Assembly (NCBI GenBank): GCA_947683425.1
Contig: CANTUQ010000055.1
Location: forward strand, 7,074,501-7,138,500
Direction: 5' to 3'
Origin: Excoecaria cochinchinensis
Taxonomy: Eukaryota > Streptophyta > Magnoliopsida > Malpighiales > Euphorbiaceae
DNA: 64,000 bases
Both the position numbers and the translations under genes were made by a program. Below, one piece after another: positions 32,942 through 45,500 of the stretch (its first letter is position 1; every line of letters begins with the position of its first letter). Below the pieces are notes generated by a model. The model was not told the origin of the DNA. It worked only from the letters and a program-made list of their open reading frames with translations, and searched no databases.

Positions 32942-35900
32942 TGTCACGCCCAGTTCCACTCGCTAAAGCTGATGTAGCTATAACGATAGGAAGTGACCGC
33001 GCACGCAAAATTACTTACATATGCTGAACTTAAGGTGATCATAAAAACCGGTACAAATAAATTTTTATCTATACTTATTCATGTCATCCACATGCAGCAC
33101 ACATAAACATATATTTCACCATAAACAGGCTAGGTTGTTATCCTTATAGTTACATGCCAACATACTTGTACGTTACACATAAACTTATATATCACATGAG
33201 CATACAGCTTTACTTACTTTCCATTTTGCACATACTATGTTATTATCTTTAGACTTACTTGCCGAAACATACTTTGTACATCATAGACTTTTCATCATTA
33301 TTTTATAAAATTAGAACAACATACACATCCCAAAATGATAACCCCAAAAACCTACACAAAGCCTAATGTTGACCTTTGACCTGCGGAGTCGTCCTTCGAG
33401 AACCTACTTCCGTACCTGCACGGATTAAAGAAACCCGTGCTAAGCGTTTTACGCTTAGTGGGGAACTCATACATAACAGGCAATATTATACAACAACATT
33501 TATGACATACAAAAACATGCCTCATCAACAAATAGGTTAACATGCTAGCATCTCATTTCATCCAATTAATACTGCATCAATTCATAATATTTATCTTTCT
33601 AGCATATCATCATTTCTTTAATATATTTATCATGTCAATTGATTATCCATCCAAATAATTTATGCACATAGCTTTATTTTATGTTTATCAGATTATTTTT
33701 TTCGCCCTTTTCTTTTCTTTTTATTTATTCGATTATTTTGCCTGCAATTCAAAGTTATGGATAACGGGTAATTTTCAAATAGAATATAGGTACCTCAAAG
33801 GTACTTCTTATAAACAGAATATAGGTACCTCGAAGGTACTTCTTTCAGATAGAATTTTCATATATCTTGGTACCCCTTGGGCACATTCATCATATAGAAC
33901 TTTCATACTTATGGGTACCCTTCTTATTCATTCTTACATAGCTTGAAATCCAGTAAGGATTTAATCAAAATCATATCATCAGAATCAAACTTTCTTTAAC
34001 TTACTTATGCTGCAGCTCAGAGACCCTCTATAGGCATGCCTACCTATCCAATACTTGACTGGCAGGCTTAAGTTGTTTAATTATGTCATTCATTTCACAT
34101 TGATCAATCTTCATAGCACATATATCATTTATGACCACATTCTCTTTTACAAATGCACTTTAACCCATCAACTCTTTACATCACTTAGTTAAGTTCAAGA
34201 ATCATCATGTCATAAGCATATACACATCATTTGAGCATAACATCGCTTTCACACATATGTATTTTGTTAATTTATTAAGTAAATTACAAATCTTAATCAT
34301 GCTCATAAGTTCTCCCCATGATAACTACTTTTGTGATCATTTAATAACCCTAAACATGCATAATAAGTTGAGGGGAAGGTTATGGGCTTGACCCATGCCA
34401 ACCATATGCTTTAAAACATAAATATAATTCATTTTAAGCATTTTTCTGTCGCGAGGTCGCGACGCTGTCGCGATCGCGACAGTAGCTCACCTTGGGAGCC
34501 CTACGAGACTGGGTTTTACACTCATATTGCATCGCGAAAACCGACCCCTAGACGTCATTTTTAGGCAAAGTTGTCTTGTTAACAATTGTTTCCCTACGTC
34601 TTATCTTTCCAATGGGACAAGTTTCAGGTCAATTGGACTTCTAAATCATCAGATATAAATTAAACAATACAGACTGTTCCAGTGAGCCTGACTAGGTAGG
34701 TTCATGTCGGATTTTATCGTTTTTAAGGCTCTTAGAGACAGAACTGGTTCCTGGTCCCTCTTAGACTTTTGTAGGTACGGAAATCATGGTTCTAATGGTG
34801 CAAGAATCACTGAATTTGGATTTACCAAACTTTATATATGATTAAATTACTACACAGAGGTCATGTGACACATATAACCAGAATCTTTCACACATCCAAA
34901 ATACACATTTTAAGGGTAAAATAAACAACAAAACTTACCTTCTTCTTACCTTAACTTGGTCTTTTATAAACACAAACCAACATGCATCACATATTCATTT
35001 ATTCATCAATTTCAAACATACAAGTCACACATGCAACACATTTTAATTTAGTTCCCAAACCTCACACTCCTAAGCTCCTAATGGGGCTGTTATTCACTAG
35101 CTTCCCCAACCTTTGCTTTGCCTTTAATCCTCCTCTTTTCTTCAGCTATTAAGCATAAATTTCCAGCATTAATATCCTCATAATAACCTCATAAAAATCA
35201 TACTAAGAATAGGTAGATGAAACAGAATTTTACATGCATGATTATACCATCATTTTACCTTACAAATCCTTGATCTTTGCTCTTAAATGATATGCATTCA
35301 ACCCTTCCAACTTACACTCACTCAAGGCAGAGTTTTTTGAAGGGAGAAGAGAGCTTAATTTGCTGAAGAACAAGTACAAAAGAATGGCTCTCTAAGACAT
35401 ACGAATTTCAGCTCTTCCTCTCTCTTTCTTTCTCACAAAATAAAGACTAAAGAAGGCTCCAATCTATGTACAAAGATGCAGAAAATGGAAACTCCACTAG
35501 CCACTAACTTTACTCTTCCACTAGACACTTAATGCTAATTGATGATGAGTCCACTCTTCATAAATCCACAGCAAAACCCACTAGGAAAAGTTGTTCCCCA
35601 TTAGCTTCCACTACTCTTATTTAACTCCTCAAATGTTCCATCAATTCCCACTAAAAATATGCTCCCACTTCTCTTATTTAAATTCTCACATGTTCCATCA
35701 TTTCCCACTAACAAAAATCTGCTCCTTCATATAATTAATTACCCATTATTTTCTACCTTAATCCTTTGTTAATTAACTTAGTTAATCCTCCATTTATTTA
35801 CCCATGCATAATGTCATTTTACTCACTTACATACTTTATATTTTTGCAATTAAATCCTTCTTTTATTTTCAGATTAATCCACCCCTATAATTAATTATCT

Positions 35901-35995
35901 AAACACCCTTAAATTCAGAATTTATCTCTTAATAAATATACCTACATACTTCATATGACATACCGAAACAACTAGGGTATTTTGCGGCCATTACA
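32942..35995 (-). repeat. 5' LTR of chromovirus C
   Basis: The 3054-bp LTR has the same limits as the left copy. The conserved stem-loop is at 33440-33458 and the 12-bp palindrome at 34031-34042. On the minus strand a TTTAAATAAGAG stretch near 35680 followed by a purine-rich leader could be a core promoter, but this is weak. Confidence 0.96.
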
Positions 35996-37817
35996 CTGGG
36001 TCCTGCTGCTTCTCAGCTTCTGGAATGACCCTCCCACTTCTTGTTACTGCTTCTACTCTTTCTTCTTCCTCTGAATCCCACGGATCCGTAAACTCTCCAT
36101 TTTTCTCATCTTCGTCATCTCCACTCTCACTAGTGGACCAACAGTCTATCGCTGCCACGGAAACCCCTTTTTCATCCACTGCAGGGCGAGTAATAGCGAC
36201 ATACTCATTTCCATATAGATCTTGCATTACGTACCACTCTGGTAGGCTCGATCCGATCATAAAGACTGGAGGTGGCACTGGGTTATAACAAGACTTCTTC
36301 TTGCTTTCTCTCTGCTCAGGATCGGTGATCTGCTTGTTGTCAATTAGATCTTGGACCCGATGTCTTAGCGTTATACACTCATCCGTCAAATGCCCGGTAT
36401 GTTGGTGGAATGCGCAGTATTCATTCTCTTTGTGCCCTGGCTGCCCTTGGGCCTTGGCCGGTTTAGGTGATAGGGGCCGCAGTTTTCCTTCTTTTATTAG
36501 CCTCTTCAGCACCCATGATAAAGGCTTACCCAAGTTGGAGAAATACCTCTGACTTACGCCGGTTGCAGACACCTCGGCAGTCTTCCCAACTCTGTTACCA
36601 CTGCTTGAACCTACTGGTTTGGCCGTCCCCTGATTGCTGTATCCCCTCCGGGCATAGGACTCACTATTTGCCCTCTTGGACAAATATTCTCCTTCCGCTT
36701 CTATGGCAATGTCCTTCAAAGACTCCCAATCCTTGAGTCCCTTCATTTTCAGTCCCTCTCTTAAATAAGGGCTGGCATTTCGAATGAATAGCCGGATCTG
36801 ATCAGAAGTGTCCGGTTTGCGTTTCATCTCCATAACCCGGTTTCTCCACCGAGTAAGGTACTCGTGGAAGGACTCCCCAGCCTTCTGCTGTAACAACTCG
36901 AGATCTTTCAAAGTGACCTCCATCCGGGTACTGTAATCGTACTGCTTAAGGAACTCTTCGGTCAACAAGTCCCAGTCCTCCTTGGATCTCCTGTCAAGCC
37001 CATGGTACCAATCAATAGCAGCTCCTGTGAGACTCAAGCAGAAATATTCTATCTTCTGCTTTCTTGTTAAGGTCGTTCCCTTCATGACCAGCGAGTATTG
37101 CTTGATGTGTGCGGCAGGGTCAGAGGTTCCATCAAATTTGGGAATGTCCGGCATCTTAAAATTCTGGGGAATTAGGTCATCCCCATCCAGCTCTCGATCT
37201 TCCGGGTTCATTCCCTTTCCCACGGTCATCATCCTTGCCATGACCTCAAATCTCTCTTCCATTTTCCTCCACATTGCCTCATCCAGTTTTAGCAACTTTT
37301 CTTTAGCTACTGCATGCTCCTCATGCTCATCTCCCCCAAACTCAACTTCAGACCTAGGGCCTTCTCTGCGCTCAATGGGTGCAGGTACTCTTTGCTCAAT
37401 AATAGGTGGGTCAACCACTGGTTGGTTAACTGCAGCAGGACGTTCTTCTCTAACAACCTCTTGTTCAGCTGGTACTCGGACAGGAATAGCAGCAGCTTGT
37501 TGCCCAGCTATAGTGGCGGCAAGATTGCCCATCATTGCAATCATTCGGGCTTCAAATTCCTCCATTCTCTTTCCTACCTCCTCAACGATTACTGCCCGGG
37601 TTGCATCAGACTCATTTGATGGATTAGCCATGCTTACTTCTGTTGATGATTCGGAAGAAAACCCCACACTATTTTCTGAGACAGACTCTGAACTCTGATC
37701 TGACACTAACTCAGTTAACCCCAAAAGCGGCATCCTTCTTAACCGTCCGTCGGGACCTCTAGACCACCCAGGAGAATCTATGATGGCTGAAATGCAAAGA
37801 TTGTTAAGATGATGCAT
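35996..37817 (-). CDS. Tat gag protein of element B (5' part of gag-pro)
   Basis: The frame is open from before 37946. Likely starts are the ATG at 37817 (MHHLNN) or at 37631 (MANPSN); the latter is also present in element A. A helical N-terminal region (EEVGKRMEEFEARM) is followed by a Pro/Glu-rich linker. The retrotransposon gag capsid domain follows (KFDGTSDPAAHIKQY ... GAAIDWYHGL ... FHEYLTRWRNRV). Later comes QRYFSNLGKPLSWVLKRLIKEG and a zinc-binding segment CAFHQHTGHLTDEC. The frame runs into C's LTR at 35995 and resumes at 25164 in the protease frame, so gag and protease were one reading frame before C arrived. No stop codons interrupt it. Confidence 0.92.
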
Positions 37818-38571
37818 GATTAAAATGCAATGCATGCTCGTGCTGATGCAACATAGACAAACACATGCAAGCAGATAGATCTTTCCAACCTTGTATCTCC
37901 CACACACGTGGTAATGCGGTCTCTTTCCTAGGTGGGCTTGATCCATGGATTAACGGGGAACCCAATGGACACGTATGGTGCGCGGTGAAAAACCGGCAGC
38001 ATAATAGCTCCTATCTAATGTACATACGTATGGGTGTTTGGCCATTACGTATTTAAACAATTCAACTTAACTAAGATGGGCCCACTGGGGCATGAAAGCC
38101 TTTGATGAAGACCATTTAATTAAATTGGTTTCGTTTAATATATGATGGCCCATATAGCAAGCATAGTATTACGGTACATTTCACCTAGTGGAAGTATCTA
38201 TTGCCATTACATGAGCTTTGGACAAAGGAGATGTTACTTTAAGGCTACCCAAGCATGATCCCTGCCGACGGGTCTAGCTCATCACAAGCATAGCGACCGA
38301 TCAGGTCGTCATTTTGATATACCATTGAGGTACGTGGCTTGGGCTGGTGATTATCCTTAACACTTCCCCAAATTGAGTGAAAATGAGGAGGTGCTTCAGG
38401 AACGCACCGGGGCTAAAAGAGGGACCAAACTAATTTAATCTAAAGCTCTAATGAGATGATATGCAATTTTGAGATAAAGCGAATTTATGAATTAAATTTT
38501 AACCATAAATGTTAAACGAGGTATTTTCAAATTGAAATCTCGAACCATATCGTCCCCAGCGGAGTCGCCAC
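37818..38571 (-). other. Leader and primer binding site of element B
   Basis: No gene is seen. The primer binding site lies at 38552-38570 (minus strand TGGCGACTCCGCTGGGGAC), one base from the 5' LTR end at 38572. It is not the initiator-Met type; I cannot name the tRNA from memory with confidence. The leader is conserved with that of element A. Confidence 0.82.
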
Positions 38572-40888
38572 TGTGACGCGCGCCGGATCCCGAAGCGCCG
38601 CCCTTTCGGACCGCCCGCACGTGGGCGATCGGGGCATTTGCGGGTCCGTTGGCAGCTTGCGATAAATCGCAAGTGCGTCTATGTTGAGCAACACGGAGGT
38701 TTCATGGAGTCGCCACCCAATAGAACATTGGGAAAGTTTCTCTCGCCTCGGAGAGCCTAAGACTGCGCTTTTTATCCATATTGAGCCATGAGGCCTAGGA
38801 TTAGCGCTAAAGCCTCGTGACTCAAGAAGTATCTTGAAGGATAACCTCTAACCTCTTGAGCCCAAAGACCAGAGCTGGGTCCGGGATTTCTCATCTATTT
38901 CTACCTCGATTAATTTATGATTGAATTTTAATTGTCATTAATTCGCTCTCTCTCCACACAATGCAATTAATTTAAGGCGTATTTATTCATGTTAGGAAAA
39001 CCATAAATTAGCAAGTAAAGCAATGAATTACAATAATACAAGGAGCAGAATACAACTCCCATTTAAAAAATGCAAACATACATGAAACCGGGGAATTTAT
39101 TAATTATGAGGACTTTGGTCCCCGCATGCACAATTAAAGAAAATATTCTGGATGTGATGATTTTATTTGGGATGAAAATTAGGACATTGGTCCCATTTTA
39201 TTATGAAAAATCTAAATTAATTTAGTAAGAAATATTTTTATGACCTTTATTTAGGTGCGCACAGGAAAACATTTTATTTAATGAATATATACAAGGCAAT
39301 GTAAATAAAATGGGAATTAAAAATGTATAAAGAAAATACCAAACCCCGCAACTCCTTCTTCATGTGCATGGATGCTCAATTGAAAGTAAAAACAATGATG
39401 TGCAACCAAAAATAAAACAAAAGAAATTCATGTTAGTGATTAGGCCAACGAAATAATACGACATAAAAAGATAATATGTACCATGAAAATATAATATTCA
39501 TAAAATAATCATGATGTAATTTAACATGCATAGAATAGTTAAGATGCAATTTAACATGCATAGAATAATTAAGATGCAATTTAACATGCATAAGATGAGA
39601 AAGTATCATGGCACATGCAACTTATTAATATTAGTAATTAACATACATGGAAGATTATTGACAATCAATTTTATTATAGTTAAGACATGAATAAATGTGT
39701 AACATGAGAATAATTCCACTTGACATGCATAACTAGCATAAAATAATGATTATAACACTCATACATGCAAAAGAAAGCATAATAATAAACATGATATAGC
39801 ATTAAGAAATTAAAGGTATTTACAACCTAAAACATGCATAATTACATGAACAAAGAATAATTTGGCATAAAAAAAGATAATAGAATTTAAAAAAGCTTAT
39901 TTGTTATATGAATAATTGAAGATGAAAAAAAATAAGAAGAAGAATATGGAGACTAAGAGAATTTACATGTTTGATATGTTAATTGGAAGCCAAAATAAAT
40001 GAAATTAACAAGAGAATTAATGAGTAAAGCCAAGAATAATTACCCTCAAATTCAGTTTTGAAGAATTGAAGATAGAAGTGTTGAATTCCTTGTCTTCTCT
40101 TGTGAAAATCCTTAGAAAATAGCTTGAAAACTTGAAGAAAAGCTCTTGGAAACAAGTGTGTAAGATAGATTTTTTTCTCTCAACTCAAAGCTCCAAAATT
40201 CAGTTTTTTCTCTCCAAAATGTTCTTAGTTCGTCCTCCTTTTGTCCTGAATTTTTCTAGTGTTTTTAACCATCAAAAACTACCCAAAAACCACCCAAAAC
40301 CGTCCAAAAACCGTTAAAAAACGAGTGGGGGGCGAAAATGGGCGAAATGGGCGAAGTGGGGGCGAAATCGGCGCCTCAACGCCGAAAATTCGCGTCAAAC
40401 GTGCGCCTCGCGCACGTTTCCGCGCTGATGCGCGGAGTCTCCGCGCACGACGTGCGCGGAGCGAGCGACGCCCAAGGCGTCGTGCGCGCAGAGCTACCGA
40501 CGCCCAGGGCGTCGGCCGCGCGGAGCGCACGCTCCGCAGCGCTCCGCGCACGGACATTCGCGACGGCCCTTGGCCGTCGCCCTTCCGTCGCGAATCTTTT
40601 CCCCCATTTTCCATTTTTCCTACTTTCTTCATTTTTTCATCATTTTTCACCTTTTTTTTTTTTTTTTTTAATTTTTTATATAAAATACCCTCAACTTAAA
40701 ACACACTTTTTCTTCTTCAAAATAATTTAAAAAAATATTTTTAAAATATTTTTAAAATACCCTTTTTACTCACCGAAAAGACAAGGAAAATCACTTCTGA
40801 ACTCCAATCTTTTTGCCTATAAGCCGGCATAGCTAAATTTCATCATCGGGTAATCCTGATCAAGGCTACTCGGGACCCGGTGTCTACA
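38572..40888 (-). repeat. 5' LTR of Tat element B
   Basis: The 2317-bp partner of 16305-18617 has the same ends, tgtgacgcgc and ggtgtctaca. It includes the GC-rich hairpin island at about 40371-40593, which here has an extra 10 bases (cagcgctccg) and several substitutions against the left copy. Confidence 0.95.
40371..40593. repeat. GC-rich hairpin island in B's right LTR
   Basis: It has the same series of hairpins as 18104-18316, with CGGAGCG-CA-CGCTCCG now perfectly paired and a 10-bp insertion next to it. Most of the substitutions I noticed between the two LTRs lie in or beside this island. Confidence 0.9.
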
Positions 40889-41097
40889 CCCTGCCATGAG
40901 AAGGGGGCACATAAACACCCCTTACTCCTATATAGTAAGCCATACCACTACGTGGTAGGTTACAGTGACAGGTGAAGGGCGCCATAAAAGATAGTTACTA
41001 CATCTTAGCCTTAAGTATCATATTTTAATATGAAATACAAAATTTCTTTTTCCATTATTTATATGTTACTATTCACATTACATATTATAAGTTATAT
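40889..41097 (+). pseudogene. Old Tat pol remnant E, part 3
   Basis: The sequence begins with B's right target duplicate (ccctg). Its first part continues E's frame: after the PC residues split by B, a region of 13 residues precedes SKPYHYVVG, matching the spacing of PWYYDI in element B. A stop at about 40971 and loss of similarity follow. Bases 41000-41097 are AT-rich and I see nothing identifiable in them. Confidence 0.5.
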
Positions 41098-42556
41098 TGT
41101 AACACCCCGATTCCCACCCTAGTAAATTGAGCATGTGTTTGTGTGTATTTTAGGAGTTAATTGCATGATTTTATTAAGTTAGTAAGGTCTGTATGTGTTT
41201 TGAGGAGTTAAGAAGAACTAAAAGAATTTTTGCCAAAACCCACCATGGACTTGGTGATATGTGGCAAGAGAAAGAGAAAGAAAGGAGGGACTATAAAAGC
41301 CTAGGAGAGAGAAAATGAGAGAGAGAGCAAAAGTCTGCCCTTCTTTAATTTCCTCTCCCCGTTCTCTTCTTCTTCTTCTTCTTCTTCTTCTCTTTTGCCC
41401 TAAGTTTTCTTAAGTGATTCTTTGGTGGGATTTGACAACTCAAGAGCTGATTCGGTAATTTTGCGTTCTTCTTGTTCTTCTTCTCCCCTTTTTCCCATTA
41501 GTTGTGTATGTGTGTGTGTGTGGTGGCTGGTATGGGTTTGATTGATTGTGTGTTTGGGGTTGGATTTTGTTTCAGAGGTTCCTCTTAGAGATCCCAAAGG
41601 GAAAGATATTGCTGGTGGAAGTTCAGCTCCTTGATCCCTTTGAGCTTGAGGAGCTTAGGAGATTCAAGGTTTGGGATTTGGTTGATTTGCATTTTAATTC
41701 TTAAAATTCTATTTTGATTGGTGGAAATTGAGATAGACATGTGTAATAGTGTGCTTAATTGAGATATGAGTTGACTAATTGAATTGATTTGTTAAATTGA
41801 TAGTAAATTTGAGCTTGATCATGATTTGGGCATATTGATGACAGAAAATTATGGGGTTTAGAGTACTTGAGCTTGTGATTGTTCATTTTGATGATTTAAT
41901 TCATGAAATTAGAATAAAACATGGGTTTTATGTTGTATAATATGTATTGAATGCTTGATTTGGATTGTGTTGAAGTTTGGTGGGTCAATTGCATTTTTGG
42001 TTGATTTTAGGGCATGAGTTTTTTGCAGATTTTCGGCTGGGGGAGCTAGATATTGACTCTGTCGCGAGGGCAATAGAGCTCGGTGCTCCGAGCTCCTACA
42101 AAGAAGGGCCTCTATCACGGACGTGACCTCGGTTGCGAGCACGACAGAGAGTTCGATTCTGCCGGGGTTGATTTCTATCGCGAGCGCGCTCAGGTGCGTG
42201 AGCACGATAGTAACCTTTCTCGCCCTCTGTCGCGAGCGCGACAGAGCCCTATTTTCCCCTTTTTGTGCGAGTACGAAGGCTATCTCGAGCATGGCATTAG
42301 GCGAGTTTCACCTCTGTCACGGGTGCGACATCCATCGCGATCGCGACAGTTGCCCTGTTTGCTTTTCTATTTTCTTTTATGATAATTAGCATGATTGGTT
42401 ACTCTTGAGATGCAAACGCAGTTGTGTATGATCTTTTGCGTACTTCAATATATGCAATATATGTGTTGTATTATGTATGGCCTGCAAGAGTCGAGTTAGT
42501 GGATAGTTAGGCATGCTTAAAGAGTTTTGTTAGGTATAGCCCTAATGTGTTCTGGA
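41098..42556 (+). repeat. 5' LTR of D, segment 1
   Basis: This covers the LTR start through the GC-rich island (42059-42357, with CTGTCGC-GAGC-GCGACAG at 42230-42247 and tcgcgatcgcga) and the imperfect palindrome ttaggcatgcttaa (42507-42520). It is cut by CACTA-type element 1. A CT-rich leader with a TTC run lies at 41360-41395. Confidence 0.82.
41292..41299 (+). promoter_or_regulatory. Probable TATA box of element D LTR
   Basis: The sequence tataaaag is followed at the usual distance by purine-rich and then CT-rich sequence. If transcription starts about 30 bp downstream, the GC-rich hairpin island and the conserved stem-loop lie in the R-U5 leader of the RNA. Confidence 0.55.
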
Positions 42557-45500
42557 CCTTACAAGAAATTTTACTTTTTGTGACAAATTTTTTAATGACG
42601 CATAAAATTTAGTCACTAATTATAACTTACAATGACAAATTTTTTAAAATGTCATTATACAATTTATTACTATGACAAAATTCTCTTCCGTCATTTTATG
42701 TTTTAATTTTCGTCACTAATAGATTACTTTTATGACGAAAAATATATTTTGTCATGGTTTGTTTAGCAGGGAAAATTTTTCACCGTTTTTTTTAGGGAAA
42801 AAATTTAATGACAAAATAATAACTTATTGCAATGTATAAAATTGTCACAAAATATTTATTTTTTGTGACGAATTATTTTGCTCATAGTTAAATAAATTAG
42901 TGACAGTAAAATCATTGCATCACAAATAAGATATTGATATAAAAAAAATTCTAATTGTTTTTTTTCAAAAAATTTTAGTTTAAAAAATAATTTTATTTAT
43001 GACAAATAAATGTGTCACAAAAAATGAATATACTGTGACGAGATACAATTTCGTCACTTTGATATGGAGGAAAAAATTCCAACCTTTTCCTTTTGGTGGG
43101 AAAAAAAATTTAATGAAAAAAATAACTATTTGCGACATATAAATTCGTCATGAAATACTTATTTTTTGTGACATGAATTATTTTTGTCACAATTTAATGA
43201 ATTAGTGACAATAAAATTATTTCATCACAATAATTTTATTTATGACAAATAAACATGTCACAAAAAATGAATATATTATGACGAAATACAATTTCGTCAC
43301 CAGTACAATCAATTTTTTCCCCCTAACTCCTCTCTCTCTCTCGCAAAATCGATCTGTCTCTCGGTGACTCCTCCTCTCCAACGCGATCCTCTCTCAGTGG
43401 CTTCCTCATCTCCGCCACGGTTCGATCTATATCAGCTGTTGTCTCTACCGTGTGCCTACCTCTCTGACTTGCAATCTCTGCCGCACTCATCTCTCTCAAT
43501 ATCAATCGCCCATTCTTCAATCAGGTTAGACCTCTCTCTGTGTGTTAATGGATTTAATTATTTTCTTTCTTTTTTTGGTTATTTAGTGACTTCTTGTTTG
43601 AATAATTTTTTTTGTTAGTGTGGTGTGTCGTTGATCTGTGTTTGCTGTGCTCAATCCAGTGCCTCCTTAAGACTCCCTTAAAGGTCAGATTTGCAAAAGT
43701 TTTTGTTCTGTAACTATTGTTTGATTTTTTTTTGTTCTCTGTTTGTTGATGTTAGTATTTTTTCCAACTAAAGTAGATGATGTGCTTGGTCATTTGCAAC
43801 CCAATTCCTGTAACTCCACTCTTTTACATAACCATGACTCGGCTTCTCTCTTTGTAAGTTCTTCTTTTAATAATTAACTGTAGTATATTTGGTTAATCTT
43901 TGTGTGGATTGTGTTAGATTACATTTCATTGTAATTAGAAGTGAATTATTTGATGGGTGTTAGATTTGCTGAGTTTTTGAGTTAAACGAAAGACGAGGTG
44001 CATCTCTCATTATGTCTACTTTCGATTCATTACTATGAGAAGATGAATTTCAGTAATAGAAGCAGATGAACTGAAATTTTCTTATTATTATCATTTGACT
44101 ATATATATATATATATAAGAGGATTTTGGTTAACTCTATTTTTTTTTGTTATATGTCTAAATTTGGCTTTTCGATTTTGTTTGTTTATTTTGTTATTCCT
44201 TTTTGTTTTTGTACTTAATCTGGGTTGTTGCTAATTAGATCTGTAATCTATAACCTTATTGCAATGAATCAATTCTTGTTTAGTTGCTACCTAAATTTAT
44301 ACTGGTAAGTAGGAATGTTTCAGATTTTTATTTTTTAGCTCCAATTATTAGGAATTTTTATGGTTGGATACAAGGAAAGGAATTTTGTAGAGAAAATAGG
44401 TAAAAATGGGTAGAGAATTTGATTGGGGAAAGAGGAACAAATACACAGAGCCAAAAGGATCCAATTGTAATAAATGTCTGCTACTGCTTATCCTCTCTGG
44501 CAATAATCTGCCATGGCTTAATATCGTAAGAGATAGAAAGTGATTGGGTTTGTTGATGATTATTAGATCAGCAAATGCCAAAGTCCTATCTCATAGGATT
44601 GGGTTGTTATTTTTGGAGTCTTTATATTCCTTTTAGAATCCACCCCATGCTTGAATTTATATTTGTGAAATCATAATACTCTATTTTTCACCTCTTTAAA
44701 TCTCTATACAGTTTGACCTGTAAATCTTAGTACAACCTGTAATTCATCTAGATTTTCCATTATGCACTTATCCCTCAACACTTTATAGTTTAATTTTTTT
44801 TGGCTTTTAGCTCTTTTCATCTGTAGTTTAGAAGTATTTCATTACTAAAACTTTGCTCAATTTGGTTATTCCTATTTTCACATTAGAGATTAGAGCATTG
44901 GATATATATCACATTGCCTAGCTTGTTAGTTCTTGTATTAGGCCTAATTCAGATAACGAACTCGAGTTTTAAAACAATAATAATCCATTTAGCAGTACAT
45001 AAAAACCTGGCAAGTTTAGAACCACTTAATCCCCCTTTCTAATAGTTTTGGGTCCATTTTGATACGAATTTTGGGTAGAGGATTAAGAATTCCATGTATA
45101 TTTAAACGAAATTTTCGGGCACGCAATGAAAATTGAACATATTATCTTTGTTGGTGCTGAGGAGTCTAGGGCTTTCCATGGAAATTCAGAAACTGACTCA
45201 GCCATTCAACTCAACGCTGCCCAACCCAAATCAAAAACTTGTATTTTCAAATAAAAATTTTAAAGTCGGGTCAGTTTATTATTCGGATGTATTGGTTTTA
45301 TTGGGTCTTGAAGTCGAATTCTCCTTTTTTGATAAATTGATCACACGTCCTAATTTGGCTATGCTACATACACCGACCATCACACTAATGACATTTATTA
45401 GCTCCCTTGATCTATTAGTTTTTTTGGAAGATATACACAACTCTACAAGGGAAATTTAACATTAGTAAGTTCCAAGCTATTAGCCCCCAACAGAACTTTC

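Larger units (their letters stand above)
25165..35995 (-). mobile_element. Complete chromovirus (Tekay/Del-type Ty3/gypsy) element C
   Basis: Two LTRs of exactly 3054 bp each (25165-28218 and 32942-35995) are flanked by perfect 5-bp target duplicates ctggg (25160-25164 and 35996-36000). The interior has an initiator-tRNA primer site, one uninterrupted gag-pol frame and a purine tract. I count eight single-base differences between the LTRs by eye (seven transitions), about 0.26 percent. With commonly used plant LTR rates (inference) that is of the order of 0.1 million years. The long LTRs and C-terminal chromodomain fit the Tekay/Del branch. It inserted into B between the gag and protease regions and is the only complete, apparently autonomous element here. 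Confidence 0.97.
16305..40888 (-). mobile_element. Tat-lineage Ty3/gypsy element B, with C nested inside
   Basis: Two near-identical LTRs (16305-18617 and 38572-40888) are flanked by perfect 5-bp target duplicates ccctg (16300-16304 and 40889-40893). Read on the minus strand the order is 5' LTR, PBS, leader, gag, protease, RT, two RNase H domains, integrase, a tandem-repeat 3' region, polypurine tract and 3' LTR. The second, archaeal-type RNase H and the repeat-bearing 3' region place it in the Tat lineage. The total span is 24.6 kb, of which 10.8 kb is the later insertion C, leaving a 13.7-kb element. Two frameshifts and an integrase active-site change suggest this copy cannot move by itself. 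Confidence 0.95.

Noticed and set aside
43364..45459. Small frames in CACTA-like element 1 considered as host genes
   Set aside because: No domain, no convincing splice structure and AT-rich surroundings; kept only as a possible captured fragment.
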